DNA of 64,000 bases from an uncultured Prevotellaceae bacterium (GTDB lineage Bacteria > Bacteroidota > Bacteroidia > Bacteroidales > Bacteroidaceae), in the NCBI GenBank assembly GCA_900316445.1, contig ONCZ01000001.1, forward strand, positions 1 through 64,000, written 5' to 3'. The notes under the pieces are model-generated. The model ran no database searches. It was given only the letters and a program-made list of their open reading frames with translations, and was not told the DNA's origin. Below, one piece after another: positions 56,631 to 64,000 of the stretch; positions within the stretch are counted from its first letter, which is position 1, and each line of letters starts with the position of its first letter. Made by a program: the position numbers and the translations under genes.

Positions 56631-59111
56631 ATGAATAGAAGGTCTCTACTGACACGGCTGATGCTGCTGCTCGTCGCACTAACGGCGGGGCTGCAGGTGC
56701 AGGCTGACGAGCCGCGCTTCTATGTCTATAACGCCAGCAACGGCCTGGCCGACAACAGCGCGCAGACCATCTACTGCACGAAGACGGGACGACTGGTCAT
56801 TACCACGATGGGACAGATCAACTTCTTCGACGGCAACAACTTCACCTATATCGACCCCAGCCGGGAGAACACCTACCACTTGTCGAACTACACCGGCAAC
56901 TACCACCTCTATTTCGACCGTTTCCACCACCTGTGGCTGAAGGACACCCACAGTGTGACGTGCGTGAACCTGACCACCGAGCGGTTCGTGGATTCGGTGG
57001 ACGACGTGTTGGAGGAGTTCGGCTGCCAGGACAAGGTGACTGACCTCTTCGTGGACCAGACGAACATCCCGTGGCTGCTGACGGCGAAAGGCCTCTACAA
57101 CGTCGAGACGAAGCAGACCTACCCCGTGCAGGGTGGCAAGAACCTGCAGGATATGGAACTCTGCGGCGAGCGATACCTGTTGCTTTTCTACGACACGGGA
57201 CTGACGGAGGTGACCGACCTCGAATCGGGCAAGAAGATCTATTCCGGACAGCCCTACGGCGACGCCGAGGCGAAGACCTACAGCAGCTCGTCGGTGGTGA
57301 GACCCGTCGGCAACACCGTCTATCAGATACGCAACGGACAGAACACGGGCATCCTGATGCGCTTCGACATCGAGCGGCAGGCGTGGAAGACCATCCTGAA
57401 GACACCCTACTACCTGAGCAACATCGCCGAGAAGGACAGCGTGCTCTACGTGCCTTCGGCCTACGGATACTTCACCTACGACCTGCATACGGAGGAGCTG
57501 ACGCATTACCGCGAGCTGACGATGGCCACCGGGCAGAAGCTGCTGACGGACATCAATATGATGGCATTCGACAAGCAGGGCGGACTCTGGGTAGGCACCG
57601 AGAAACGCGGACTGCTCTATGCGCGGCCCTACGCCACACCGTTCAAGGTCTATGGCTGGGAGAGCCGACGGGCCCTCGACCTTGCCTCGATGATGGAAAG
57701 CCAGCCCGAGCCGCAGACGACCTTCCGCGGCCGGAAGTCGAACTGCGTCTATCAGGATTCACGCGGCTGGATATGGGTGGGCACCTCGACGGGACTGCAC
57801 CTCTACAAGAGCGAGGCGGACAACCTGCCGACGGTCTATACCAAGGCCGACGGCCTGCTGAACAACGTGATCCACACGATCATCGAGGACGACGCGCACA
57901 ACATCTGGGTGGGCACGAGCTACGGCATCAGCTGCCTGGTGTTCAAGGACAATAAGATGCGCTACATGAACAGCTACAGCCAATGGGACAACATTCCCGC
58001 CGAGTCGTTCGTCAACGGCAAGGCCATGCGGCTGGCAGACGGCTCCATCGCCATGCAGATGCTCGACCACGTGATAGAGTTCAATCCCGCCAGGATGAAG
58101 ACCATCAACAAGAGCGTGAACTATGAGATCTATCCGAAGCTCGTGCGCGTGATGGTGAACGGCAACAACCTGCACCAGGGCGAGAAACTCGACGGCAAGG
58201 TGATACTCGAGAAGGCCATCCCACGCACGTCGGAGATCAACCTGAGCTACTATCAGAACTCGGTGACGCTGACCTTCTCGGCGCTGAACTACTTCCGTCC
58301 GCAGCAGACGTACTACCGCGTGCGCATCGGCGGACTGGACGACACGTGGCGCGTGATGACCACATCCAACTCGGGCGGAAAGGTGGACTCGCGAGGCAAC
58401 CTGCATCTGCCCATGCCGGCCCTGCAGCCTGGAACGTACACCGTCGAAGTGCAGACCTCGATGATCCCAGACGAATGGGATTCGGAACCCTACGCGTGGA
58501 TCATCAACGTGAACGAGCCCTGGTGGCGCACAGCGGGTGTGATGGTGCTTTACGGACTGCTGCTGCTCGCGCTGCTGGGCGTGAACGCCTACTACTTCAT
58601 GAAGAACCTCGGCATGCGCACGAAGCGCAACCTGCAGGAGCAGGGCATCGTGCGGCAAGTACTGAACTTTGCCGAGCACTGCGGCAAGGAGGACGCAGTG
58701 CTGCTGGAGCCCGTGCCCGACGAGTATGGCGTTGATGAGCAGGCCATCCATCAGAACGACCTGACGCCGGAGTTCATCGCCATGATGGAGAAGATTATCC
58801 CGAAGGTGATCAAGAAAAACTCGGAGAAGATGACGATGCGCGACCTCAGTGCGGCAGCGGAGATGGAACTGCAGCCGTTCTATCAGCTCGTCTTGGGCAA
58901 TATCTTCAAGAGCCACCGTCCGCTGGCCAAGTCGATGATGCTGAAGAAGGCAGTGAAGATGCTGACGATGACGGAGAAGGATCTGGAGCAGATTGCGAAG
59001 GAGTGCGGCTTCGTGTCGACCAACTATTTCATCGGCATCTTCTATCACCAATACCGTATGACACCGGAGATTTATCGCCGCCAGCACAGCAATCTCCGCA
59101 GGAGAAATTAA
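56631..59111 (+). CDS. Membrane-spanning one-component regulator: beta-propeller sensor, Y_Y_Y domain, AraC-type HTH
   Basis: This 826-residue protein has a signal peptide (about 1-25, LMLLLVALTAGLQVQA). Two-component-regulator propeller repeats follow (about 30-500: SNCVYQDSRGWIWVGTSTGL, IHTIIEDDAHNIWVGTSYGI), then a Y_Y_Y-type beta domain (about 540-635: NSVTLTFSALNYFRPQQTYY). A membrane helix (TAGVMVLYGLLLLALLGVNA, about 641-660) leads to a cytoplasmic AraC helix-turn-helix (TMRDLSAAAEMELQPFYQLV, LEQIAKECGFVSTNYFIGIF). It resembles the hybrid two-component systems of Bacteroides but lacks kinase, ATPase and receiver domains, so ligand binding outside would act directly on DNA inside. No polysaccharide locus is adjacent. 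Confidence 0.9.
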   Translation: MNRRSLLTRLMLLLVALTAGLQVQADEPRFYVYNASNGLADNSAQTIYCTKTGRLVITTMGQINFFDGNNFTYIDPSRENTYHLSNYTGNYHLYFDRFHHLWLKDTHSVTCVNLTTERFVDSVDDVLEEFGCQDKVTDLFVDQTNIPWLLTAKGLYNVETKQTYPVQGGKNLQDMELCGERYLLLFYDTGLTEVTDLESGKKIYSGQPYGDAEAKTYSSSSVVRPVGNTVYQIRNGQNTGILMRFDIERQAWKTILKTPYYLSNIAEKDSVLYVPSAYGYFTYDLHTEELTHYRELTMATGQKLLTDINMMAFDKQGGLWVGTEKRGLLYARPYATPFKVYGWESRRALDLASMMESQPEPQTTFRGRKSNCVYQDSRGWIWVGTSTGLHLYKSEADNLPTVYTKADGLLNNVIHTIIEDDAHNIWVGTSYGISCLVFKDNKMRYMNSYSQWDNIPAESFVNGKAMRLADGSIAMQMLDHVIEFNPARMKTINKSVNYEIYPKLVRVMVNGNNLHQGEKLDGKVILEKAIPRTSEINLSYYQNSVTLTFSALNYFRPQQTYYRVRIGGLDDTWRVMTTSNSGGKVDSRGNLHLPMPALQPGTYTVEVQTSMIPDEWDSEPYAWIINVNEPWWRTAGVMVLYGLLLLALLGVNAYYFMKNLGMRTKRNLQEQGIVRQVLNFAEHCGKEDAVLLEPVPDEYGVDEQAIHQNDLTPEFIAMMEKIIPKVIKKNSEKMTMRDLSAAAEMELQPFYQLVLGNIFKSHRPLAKSMMLKKAVKMLTMTEKDLEQIAKECGFVSTNYFIGIFYHQYRMTPEIYRRQHSNLRRRN

Positions 59112-60343
59112 TTGAGGGTGATTTGGTTGTAAACGGCCAAATGCCAGGTTCTTCCACCGACTTCCTTGAAATAGACGAGCGCCTGATAGCGGTTCTCGGT
59201 CTGGAAGAAATTGCCCTCGGAGGGCAGGGGACGGCGTGTGCCGTCTGGGTTTTCCAATAGGTATTGATACGAGTAGTAACCCTGTTTCTGCAGGATGGCG
59301 GCGGTGTACATCTGCGTGTCCTCGTCGTAGGTCAGGCGGTAGGTGTCTGGAGCCTCCGTCGTCCAGCGGCCGTCGATGATGATCCGTCCGTCAAGGCCGG
59401 GCTGGGATTTCAGCCGGTAGTTCACCCACACGTAGTCGCAGGTGGTCTCCACCTGAATGTTGTCGCTGTTGCGGATGATGAAGGCGCCGTCGGCATCCTC
59501 GTCGTAGAGGTAGTTCGGACGGGGCTCATTGACGAAGGGGAACACCTGATAGTTCTCGCCGTCCCAGCGGATGTAGTCGATGCCCATCGTGGGGTGGCTG
59601 GGGTCGAGGATCTCGTACTTGCGGTACTCATTGCCCGCGTCGAAGATGAAGTCGAGCGTGTGGCTCCACTCCACGCCGTTCTGGTTGACGAACGAGGGGC
59701 GTACGTTGCGGCGACAGTTGTCCTCGCGGCCGTTCTGCATCAGCACTATACGGAGCTGCTCCTCGGGGTGCGTGATGCGCTTGTTCAGGAAGCTCAGCGC
59801 CATCGTTACCTGCTGGTGGCTCTGGTTGAGGTCGATGTCGGTATTCGTCGAGGCGCTCATGGCGAGCTGCATCGACTGTTCCGTTACCATAAACTCCACG
59901 GTCAGCACGTCCTCGTCTGCGCCGTCCTCTATGATGTGCAGACGGTAGTTGCCGCTCATCGTCAATTTGCATTGCTCGTTGGGCAGCGAGAAGTGGTAGT
60001 GGGTGTAGGGAACGGTCGTGTTGATGGAGTGCTCATAGTCGTCGATGATCAGGTCGTTGAAGCCGTTGAGCCAGTCGCTCTCGAACACCTCGGTGGCCGT
60101 CGTCCAGTCGTACTCGCAGCGTTCGATGTGGCAGATGTAGCGGTGGTAGTCGTGGGAGAGCTCGTCGAAGCCGATGTTCAGACGGTCGGCGGAGTTGAGC
60201 TTCATCACGGGCAGCGACTGCCAATTCTGGTTCACCACGACCTGCAGCGACTTCACTTGCGGGTCGTAGATCTTATGAAAACCTGCTGCCGGCATTGCTG
60301 CCAGCAGCAGGAACGTGAATATCAGTGTGATGTGTTTACTCAC
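59108..60343 (-). CDS. Type IX secretion system plug protein (DUF5103)
   Basis: This 411-residue exported protein has a signal peptide [20 protein letters not shown]. The DUF5103 domain starts [20 protein letters not shown] and includes [20 protein letters not shown] (this YxHCxxDW-like stretch is typical), [20 protein letters not shown] and [20 protein letters not shown]. Members include the Plug protein that closes the SprA translocon of the type IX secretion system. It converges on the propeller regulator (4-nt overlap) and overlaps the end of pgk by 8 nt, so it is downstream in the pgk transcript. Confidence 0.9.
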   Translation of the reverse strand: MSKHITLIFTFLLLAAMPAAGFHKIYDPQVKSLQVVVNQNWQSLPVMKLNSADRLNIGFDELSHDYHRYICHIERCEYDWTTATEVFESDWLNGFNDLIIDDYEHSINTTVPYTHYHFSLPNEQCKLTMSGNYRLHIIEDGADEDVLTVEFMVTEQSMQLAMSASTNTDIDLNQSHQQVTMALSFLNKRITHPEEQLRIVLMQNGREDNCRRNVRPSFVNQNGVEWSHTLDFIFDAGNEYRKYEILDPSHPTMGIDYIRWDGENYQVFPFVNEPRPNYLYDEDADGAFIIRNSDNIQVETTCDYVWVNYRLKSQPGLDGRIIIDGRWTTEAPDTYRLTYDEDTQMYTAAILQKQGYYSYQYLLENPDGTRRPLPSEGNFFQTENRYQALVYFKEVGGRTWHLAVYNQITLN

Positions 60344-61595
60344 CCTTGATAGCAGCTACGCCAGGAAGCACCTTACCCTCGATGGCCTCGAGCAGAGCAC
60401 CACCGCCGGTAGAGATGTAGCTCACCTTGTCGGCGAGACCGAACTTGTTGACACATGCCACAGAGTCGCCACCGCCGATCAGCGAGAAGGCACCCTCGGC
60501 CGTAGCCTCGGCAATAGCCTCACCGATGGCACGTGAACCAGCGGTGAAGTCGTCGCACTCGAACACACCGGCAGGACCGTTCCAGAGGATGGTCTTGGCA
60601 CCCTTGATGGCCTTGCGGAAGTCGTCCTGAGAAGCGGGACCAGCATCGACACCCTCGAAACCGGCGGGCACCTTGTTGGCAGGACAGTTGATGATCTCAG
60701 AGCCGGGCTTCACGGTCATCGTACCGAAGTCGAGGCCGTTGGTAGCGGTGCAGTCAGAACCGAGCACGAGCTCCACGCCGTTCTTTTTGGCGAGTTCCTC
60801 AACGCCCAGAGCCACATCCAGCTTGTCGAGCTCCACGATAGAGTCGCCGATCTCACCGTTGTGAGCCTTGGCGAAGGTGTAGGTCATACCACCGCAGAGG
60901 ATGAGCTTATCGACCTTGCCCAACAGGTTCTCGATGATACCGATCTTAGAAGATACCTTCGAGCCACCCATGATGGCCACGAACGGGCGCTTGATGTTAG
61001 AAAGCACGTTGTCAACAGCCTGAACCTCCTTCTCCATCAGCAGACCAAGCATCTTGTTGTTGGCGTCGAAGTAGTCGGCGATGACAGCGGTAGAAGCGTG
61101 CTTGCGGTGAGCGGTACCGAAGGCGTCCATCACGTAGCAGTCAGCATAGCTGGCCAGTGTCTTGGCAAACTCCTTCTGGCTGGCCTTCATAGCCTTCTTG
61201 GCCTCGTCGTAAGCGGGATCGGTCTTCTCGATGCCCACGGGCTTGCCTTCCTCCTCGGGATAGTAGCGCAGGTTCTCGAGCAGCAGGGCCTCACCCATCT
61301 TCAGGGCCTTGGCAGCATCGGCAGCCTTGGCGCAGTCGGGAGCGAATGCCACGGGCACGCCCAGAGCCTTCTCCACAGCCTCGCGGATCTGACCGAGTGA
61401 CAGTTTGGGGTTCACCTTTCCTTTGGGCTTACCCATGTGCGACATGATGATGGTGGCACCACCGTCAGCAAGAATCTTCTTCAGGGTGGGGAGGGCACCG
61501 CGGATACGGGTGTCGTCAGTGATCTTACCATTCTCATCGAGGGGTACGTTGAAGTCTACACGTACGATTGCCTTCTTACCGGCAAAGTTGACGAT
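60336..61595 (-). CDS. pgk: Phosphoglycerate kinase lacking a normal start codon
   Basis: The glycolytic kinase that converts 1,3-bisphosphoglycerate plus ADP to 3-phosphoglycerate plus ATP. Homology runs from [19 protein letters not shown] through [40 protein letters not shown] and [20 protein letters not shown] to the C-terminal [20 protein letters not shown] and [13 protein letters not shown]. The frame is open back to 61595 (ATC GTC AAC TTT GCC) and is preceded directly by TAA (61596-61598). There is no ATG, GTG or TTG before the conserved N-terminus; the first ATG (61445) would remove about 50 residues. The missing start coincides with a TTTACGATTTACT-type repeat. Confidence 0.9.
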   Translation of the reverse strand: MVNFAGKKAIVRVDFNVPLDENGKITDDTRIRGALPTLKKILADGGATIIMSHMGKPKGKVNPKLSLGQIREAVEKALGVPVAFAPDCAKAADAAKALKMGEALLLENLRYYPEEEGKPVGIEKTDPAYDEAKKAMKASQKEFAKTLASYADCYVMDAFGTAHRKHASTAVIADYFDANNKMLGLLMEKEVQAVDNVLSNIKRPFVAIMGGSKVSSKIGIIENLLGKVDKLILCGGMTYTFAKAHNGEIGDSIVELDKLDVALGVEELAKKNGVELVLGSDCTATNGLDFGTMTVKPGSEIINCPANKVPAGFEGVDAGPASQDDFRKAIKGAKTILWNGPAGVFECDDFTAGSRAIGEAIAEATAEGAFSLIGGGDSVACVNKFGLADKVSYISTGGGALLEAIEGKVLPGVAAIKGE

Positions 61596-61612
61596 TTATT
61601 GATTTACTAAAA
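61588..61612. repeat. GATTTATTGATTTACT word at the pgk start
   Basis: ACGATTTATTGATTTACTAAAA is the same word class as at 26306-26346 and 47333-47372. It occupies the position where the pgk start codon should be. Confidence 0.6.
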
Positions 61613-61627
61613 TGTTGAAACTGACTG

Positions 61628-61635
61628 CAAAGTTA
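61628..61635 (-). promoter_or_regulatory. -7 element TAACTTTG of pgk
   Basis: On the minus strand TAACTTTG followed by GCAGTC; about 33 nt lie between it and the start of the conserved reading frame. Confidence 0.6.
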
Positions 61636-61742
61636 GTAAAAATCGTCGAACAATACACATTGCGCATGGAACATTTATAATTTTTTTGCGTACCTATTTA
61701 TATTATGTAAGGCAGAGTTGACAAAATCAGCGGATTTTTTCG

Positions 61743-61750
61743 TACCTTTG
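61743..61750 (+). promoter_or_regulatory. -7 element TACCTTTG of queC with almost no leader
   Basis: TACCTTTG ends 8 nt before the queC ATG (61759). Transcription would start within a few bases of the start codon, so the mRNA should be leaderless or nearly so. Confidence 0.6.
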
Positions 61751-61758
61751 CAGCCGAA

Positions 61759-62415
61759 ATGAAGAAAGATACAGTGATAATCCTGAGCGGTGGCATGGAT
61801 TCCGTGACACTGCTTTACGACCAGCAGGAGCGCATCGCCCTGGCCGTGTCGTTCGACTATGGCTCGAACCATAATGCCCGTGAAATCCCCTTCGCCCGTC
61901 TGCACTGCGAGCGGCTGGGCATCCGGCATATCGTCATTCCGCTGGAGTTTATGGGCCAGTATTTCAAGAGTTCGCTGCTCGAAGGGGGCGACGCGATTCC
62001 CGAGGGACACTATGCCGACGAGAATATGAAATCGACAGTGGTGCCCTTCCGCAACGGCATCATGTTGTCGATTGCCGTCGGTATCGCGGAGTCGAACGGC
62101 CTGAAGTTCGTGATGATGGCGAACCACGCAGGCGACCATACTATCTATCCCGACTGTACGCCGCAGTTCGTGAAAGCCTTCGATGAGGCCGCAAGGGCGG
62201 GAACGTATGTGAATGTGGGGCTGCTGTCACCGTTCACCCATTGGACGAAGGCAGACATCGCCCGCCGGGGGAAGGAACTGGGCATCGACTATGCTGAAAC
62301 GTGGAGCTGCTACAAGGGCGGTGAGCGTCATTGCGGCAAGTGCGGCACCTGCGTCGAACGCCACGAAGCCCTCCTCGAAGCCGGAATTGCGGATCCTACA
62401 GAGTATGAAATTTAG
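61759..62415 (+). CDS. queC: 7-cyano-7-deazaguanine synthase
   Basis: This 218-residue ATP-dependent enzyme converts 7-carboxy-7-deazaguanine to preQ0 in queuosine synthesis. It has the PP-loop IILSGGMDSVTLLYDQ at residues 6-21, and the C-terminal zinc site Cys residues in WSCYKGGERHCGKCGTCVER (about 184-203). Also conserved are FDYGSNHNAREI and VPFRNGIMLSIAVGIAES. Length is normal (about 220). No other que genes are in the window. Its stop codon lies inside a perfect 29-bp inverted repeat. Confidence 0.96.
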   Translation: MKKDTVIILSGGMDSVTLLYDQQERIALAVSFDYGSNHNAREIPFARLHCERLGIRHIVIPLEFMGQYFKSSLLEGGDAIPEGHYADENMKSTVVPFRNGIMLSIAVGIAESNGLKFVMMANHAGDHTIYPDCTPQFVKAFDEAARAGTYVNVGLLSPFTHWTKADIARRGKELGIDYAETWSCYKGGERHCGKCGTCVERHEALLEAGIADPTEYEI

Positions 62416-62497
62416 CAACGGACTACAGGACTTAAGGACTAATGTGCCCCTATAGTGACACGAAGAAAAGTCCTTAAGTCCTGTAGTCCGTTGCTAA
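62412..62497. terminator. Perfect 29-bp inverted repeat between queC and radA
   Basis: The arms 62412-62440 and 62469-62497 are exact reverse complements (TTAGCAACGGACTACAGGAC, then TTAAGGACT). The loop is 28 nt. The left arm includes the queC stop codon and the right arm ends 2 nt before the radA stop. It is probably a bidirectional terminator for these convergent genes. Confidence 0.8.
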
Positions 62498-62499
62498 TA

Positions 62500-63903
62500 T
62501 TACCCGAAGAGTTCCCTTAGTGCCTCCTCGACCTTGCGGACGGGATGGAGGCGGATGTGGAACTTCTTCGTGTCGAAGCCCTGAAGATTATATTTGGGAA
62601 TGATCATATCGCTGAAGCCTAACTTTTCGGCTTCGGCGATTCGTTGTTCTATGCGGTTGATGGGGCGCACCTCGCCGCTGAGACCCACCTCGCCGGCCAT
62701 ACACCAGCCCGACTCAATGGGGGTATCGACATTGCTTGACAAGACGGCAGCGATGACAGAGAGGTCCATCGCGAGATCGGTCACGCGCAAGCCACCGGCG
62801 ATGTTGATGAACACATCCTTCTGCATCAGCTTGAAGCCGACGCGCTTCTCGAGTACGGCCAGCAGCATATTCAGCCGTCGCTGGTCGAAACCGGTGGCAG
62901 AGCGCTGGGGTGTACCGTAGGCAGCGGTGGATACCAGTGCCTGCGTTTCAACGAGGAATGGTCTTACGCCCTCGATGGCTGAGGAGATGGCGATGCCGGA
63001 AAGTCCGTCGTGATCCTGTGTCAGCAGCAGTTCTGAGGGATTGGAAACCTGTCGCAGTCCGTTCTGCTGCATCTCGTAGATTCCTAATTCACTGGTGCTT
63101 CCGAAGCGGTTTTTGATCGAGCGCAGGATGCGGTACATATAGTGCTGGTCGCCCTCGAACTGAATCACCGTATCGACGATGTGCTCAAGGATTTTCGGGC
63201 CAGCCAGCGTTCCCTCCTTCGTGATGTGACCGATGAGGATGACGGGCACGCCGCTGGTCTTGGCGAAGCGGAGCAGCGACGAGGCACATTCGCGGACTTG
63301 TGCGATGGAACCTGCTGAAGACTCGACATCCTCCGTCATCATCGTCTGGATGGAGTCGATGACCACCAGTTCCGGCTGCACGTCCTTGATATGCTCAAAG
63401 ACGTTCTCTAAGGAGTTCTCGCAGAGGATGAGGAAATTATCGTTGTCGCCTCCCAGACGGCTGGCGCGCATCTTCAGCTGGTGGGCGCTCTCCTCACCGC
63501 TGACATAGAGGATGCGTTTCTCCGGCAGTCGGAGCATCGTCTGCAACGAGAGGGTGGACTTGCCGATGCCCGGTTCTCCGCCGAGGAGCACGATCGAGCC
63601 CGGTACGAGACCGCCACCAAGCACACGGTTCAATTCCTCGTCGTGCAGGTCAATGCGCGGATCGTCGTGGTTGGAGATTTCGCTCAGCCGGAGGGCTCGC
63701 CCGACGGCAGCGGCGGACGATTGGGCGGAGCGGCTGTTCAGACCACCCCGTCCTGCGGACACCCCTCCTAACTTAGGAGGGGAAGCGGATACCTTGATCT
63801 CCTTAAACGTGTTCCACTGTCCGCAAGCCGGACATTTTCCTATCCACTTCGGCGACTCCTGGCCGCAGTTGGAGCATACGTATGCTATCTTGTCTTTTGC
63901 CAT
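62500..63903 (-). CDS. radA: DNA repair protein RadA
   Basis: This 467-residue RecA-like branch-migration ATPase has an N-terminal zinc finger (CSNCGQESPKWIGKCPACGQ). The Walker A is GGEPGIGKSTLSLQT, and LVVIDSIQTMMTEDVESS is the Walker B. The RadA-specific KNRFGSTSELGIYEM motif is present, and the C-terminal Lon-protease-like domain (about 300-467) includes MQKDVFINIAGGLRVTDLAM and GLSGEVRPINRIEQRIAEAE. It helps process recombination intermediates. Length is standard (about 455). A promoter with -33 and -7 elements is divergent from the next gene. Confidence 0.97.
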   Translation of the reverse strand: MAKDKIAYVCSNCGQESPKWIGKCPACGQWNTFKEIKVSASPPKLGGVSAGRGGLNSRSAQSSAAAVGRALRLSEISNHDDPRIDLHDEELNRVLGGGLVPGSIVLLGGEPGIGKSTLSLQTMLRLPEKRILYVSGEESAHQLKMRASRLGGDNDNFLILCENSLENVFEHIKDVQPELVVIDSIQTMMTEDVESSAGSIAQVRECASSLLRFAKTSGVPVILIGHITKEGTLAGPKILEHIVDTVIQFEGDQHYMYRILRSIKNRFGSTSELGIYEMQQNGLRQVSNPSELLLTQDHDGLSGIAISSAIEGVRPFLVETQALVSTAAYGTPQRSATGFDQRRLNMLLAVLEKRVGFKLMQKDVFINIAGGLRVTDLAMDLSVIAAVLSSNVDTPIESGWCMAGEVGLSGEVRPINRIEQRIAEAEKLGFSDMIIPKYNLQGFDTKKFHIRLHPVRKVEEALRELFG

Positions 63904-63911
63904 ATTGATTG

Positions 63912-63959
63912 CAAAGTTACGACTTTTTTTGGAATTTGCAAAAAAATGTCGTACCTTTG
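63912..63959. promoter_or_regulatory. Overlapping divergent promoters of radA and the gene at 63969
   Basis: Minus strand: TTTG (63939-63942), 19 nt, TAACTTTG (63912-63919) for radA. Plus strand: TTTG (63928-63931), 20 nt, TACCTTTG (63952-63959) for the next gene. The two promoters interlock within 48 bp, so polymerase binding at one should hinder the other. Confidence 0.75.
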
Positions 63960-63968
63960 CACACGATT

Positions 63969-64000
63969 ATGAAGAAATTATTGATAGGAATGGTGGTCGC
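63969..64000 (+). CDS. Start of an unidentified gene (cut by window end)
   Basis: ATG 63969 follows a consensus promoter by 9 nt. Only ten full codons are visible (MKKLLIGMVV), which look like the start of a signal peptide or membrane anchor. Product unknown. Confidence 0.7.
   Translation, partial: MKKLLIGMVV

Noticed and set aside
57759..59087. 442-residue open frame antisense to the propeller regulator
   Set aside because: His/Val/Gln-rich shadow caused by codon bias in the sense gene; the sense frame has recognisable domains throughout.
59264..60349. 361-residue open frame antisense to the T9SS plug gene
   Set aside because: Val/His-rich shadow; the plug protein has a signal peptide and domain signature.

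Overview
The window is a chromosomal segment of a Bacteroidota bacterium, most likely Bacteroidales/Prevotellaceae. The evidence is: promoters carrying the Bacteroidota -7 element (TAnnTTTG, often with TTTG about 20 nt upstream) ahead of most transcription units; mostly absent Shine-Dalgarno sequences; and family content typical of the group (TonB receptor, LruC lipoprotein, type IX secretion plug protein, DUF2723 membrane protein, propeller regulator, methylmalonyl-CoA mutase with a sodium-pump decarboxylase). It is core-genome-like. I see no phage, insertion sequence, plasmid or CRISPR genes.

Layout. 0-7 kb: end of a ClC channel, fmt, a 38-aa small ORF, rpe, an ECF sigma factor, a GHMP-kinase/nucleotidyltransferase fusion, rfbA and an unknown protein. 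7-11.5 kb: a ZapB-like coiled coil, zapA, rny and a prolyl oligopeptidase. 11.5-12 kb: a non-coding block with a large AT palindrome. 12-17 kb (minus strand): oadG/mmdD, a biotin carrier, oadB/mmdB, a LuxR-type regulator, a Rid-like protein and an FMN-binding protein. 17-23 kb: an AspT-type transporter and mutA/mutB, with mutB broken in two places. 23-36 kb: GH3 glucosidase, polysaccharide deacetylase, DUF2723 protein, membrane proteins, purD, DPP-IV and an RlmL-type methyltransferase. 36-44 kb: a histidine kinase, a GSGD-repeat lipoprotein and an inositol-lipid operon ending in a response regulator. 44-48 kb: a LacI regulator, then the rest of the methylmalonyl-CoA decarboxylase (mce, mmdA, mmdE-like, biotin carrier). 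48-56 kb: LruC lipoprotein, TonB receptor, nfeD/stomatin, dapA with an AraC regulator, and tRNA-Arg. 56-64 kb: a propeller regulator, T9SS plug protein, pgk, queC, radA and the first codons of one more gene.

How the genes work together. Mutase, epimerase and biotin-dependent Na+-pumping decarboxylase together form the succinate-to-propionate route. The decarboxylase is split over two loci about 29 kb apart, each with its own biotin carrier and its own copy of the OadG C-terminal tail. The inositol operon (inositol-3-phosphate synthase, CDP-alcohol phosphatidyltransferase, HAD hydrolase, nucleotidyltransferase, ATP-grasp protein) matches the logic of Bacteroides inositol-lipid synthesis.

The most unusual features are: the kinase-nucleotidyltransferase fusion; the lamin-tail/OadG fusion; two frame-breaking deletions in mutB and a pgk without a usable start codon; and a set of short repeated-word tracts at gene boundaries that also occur inside coding sequence (GH3, ATP-grasp, HAD, a signal peptide). 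All identifications were made by reading motifs and comparing with remembered families. No database search was run.
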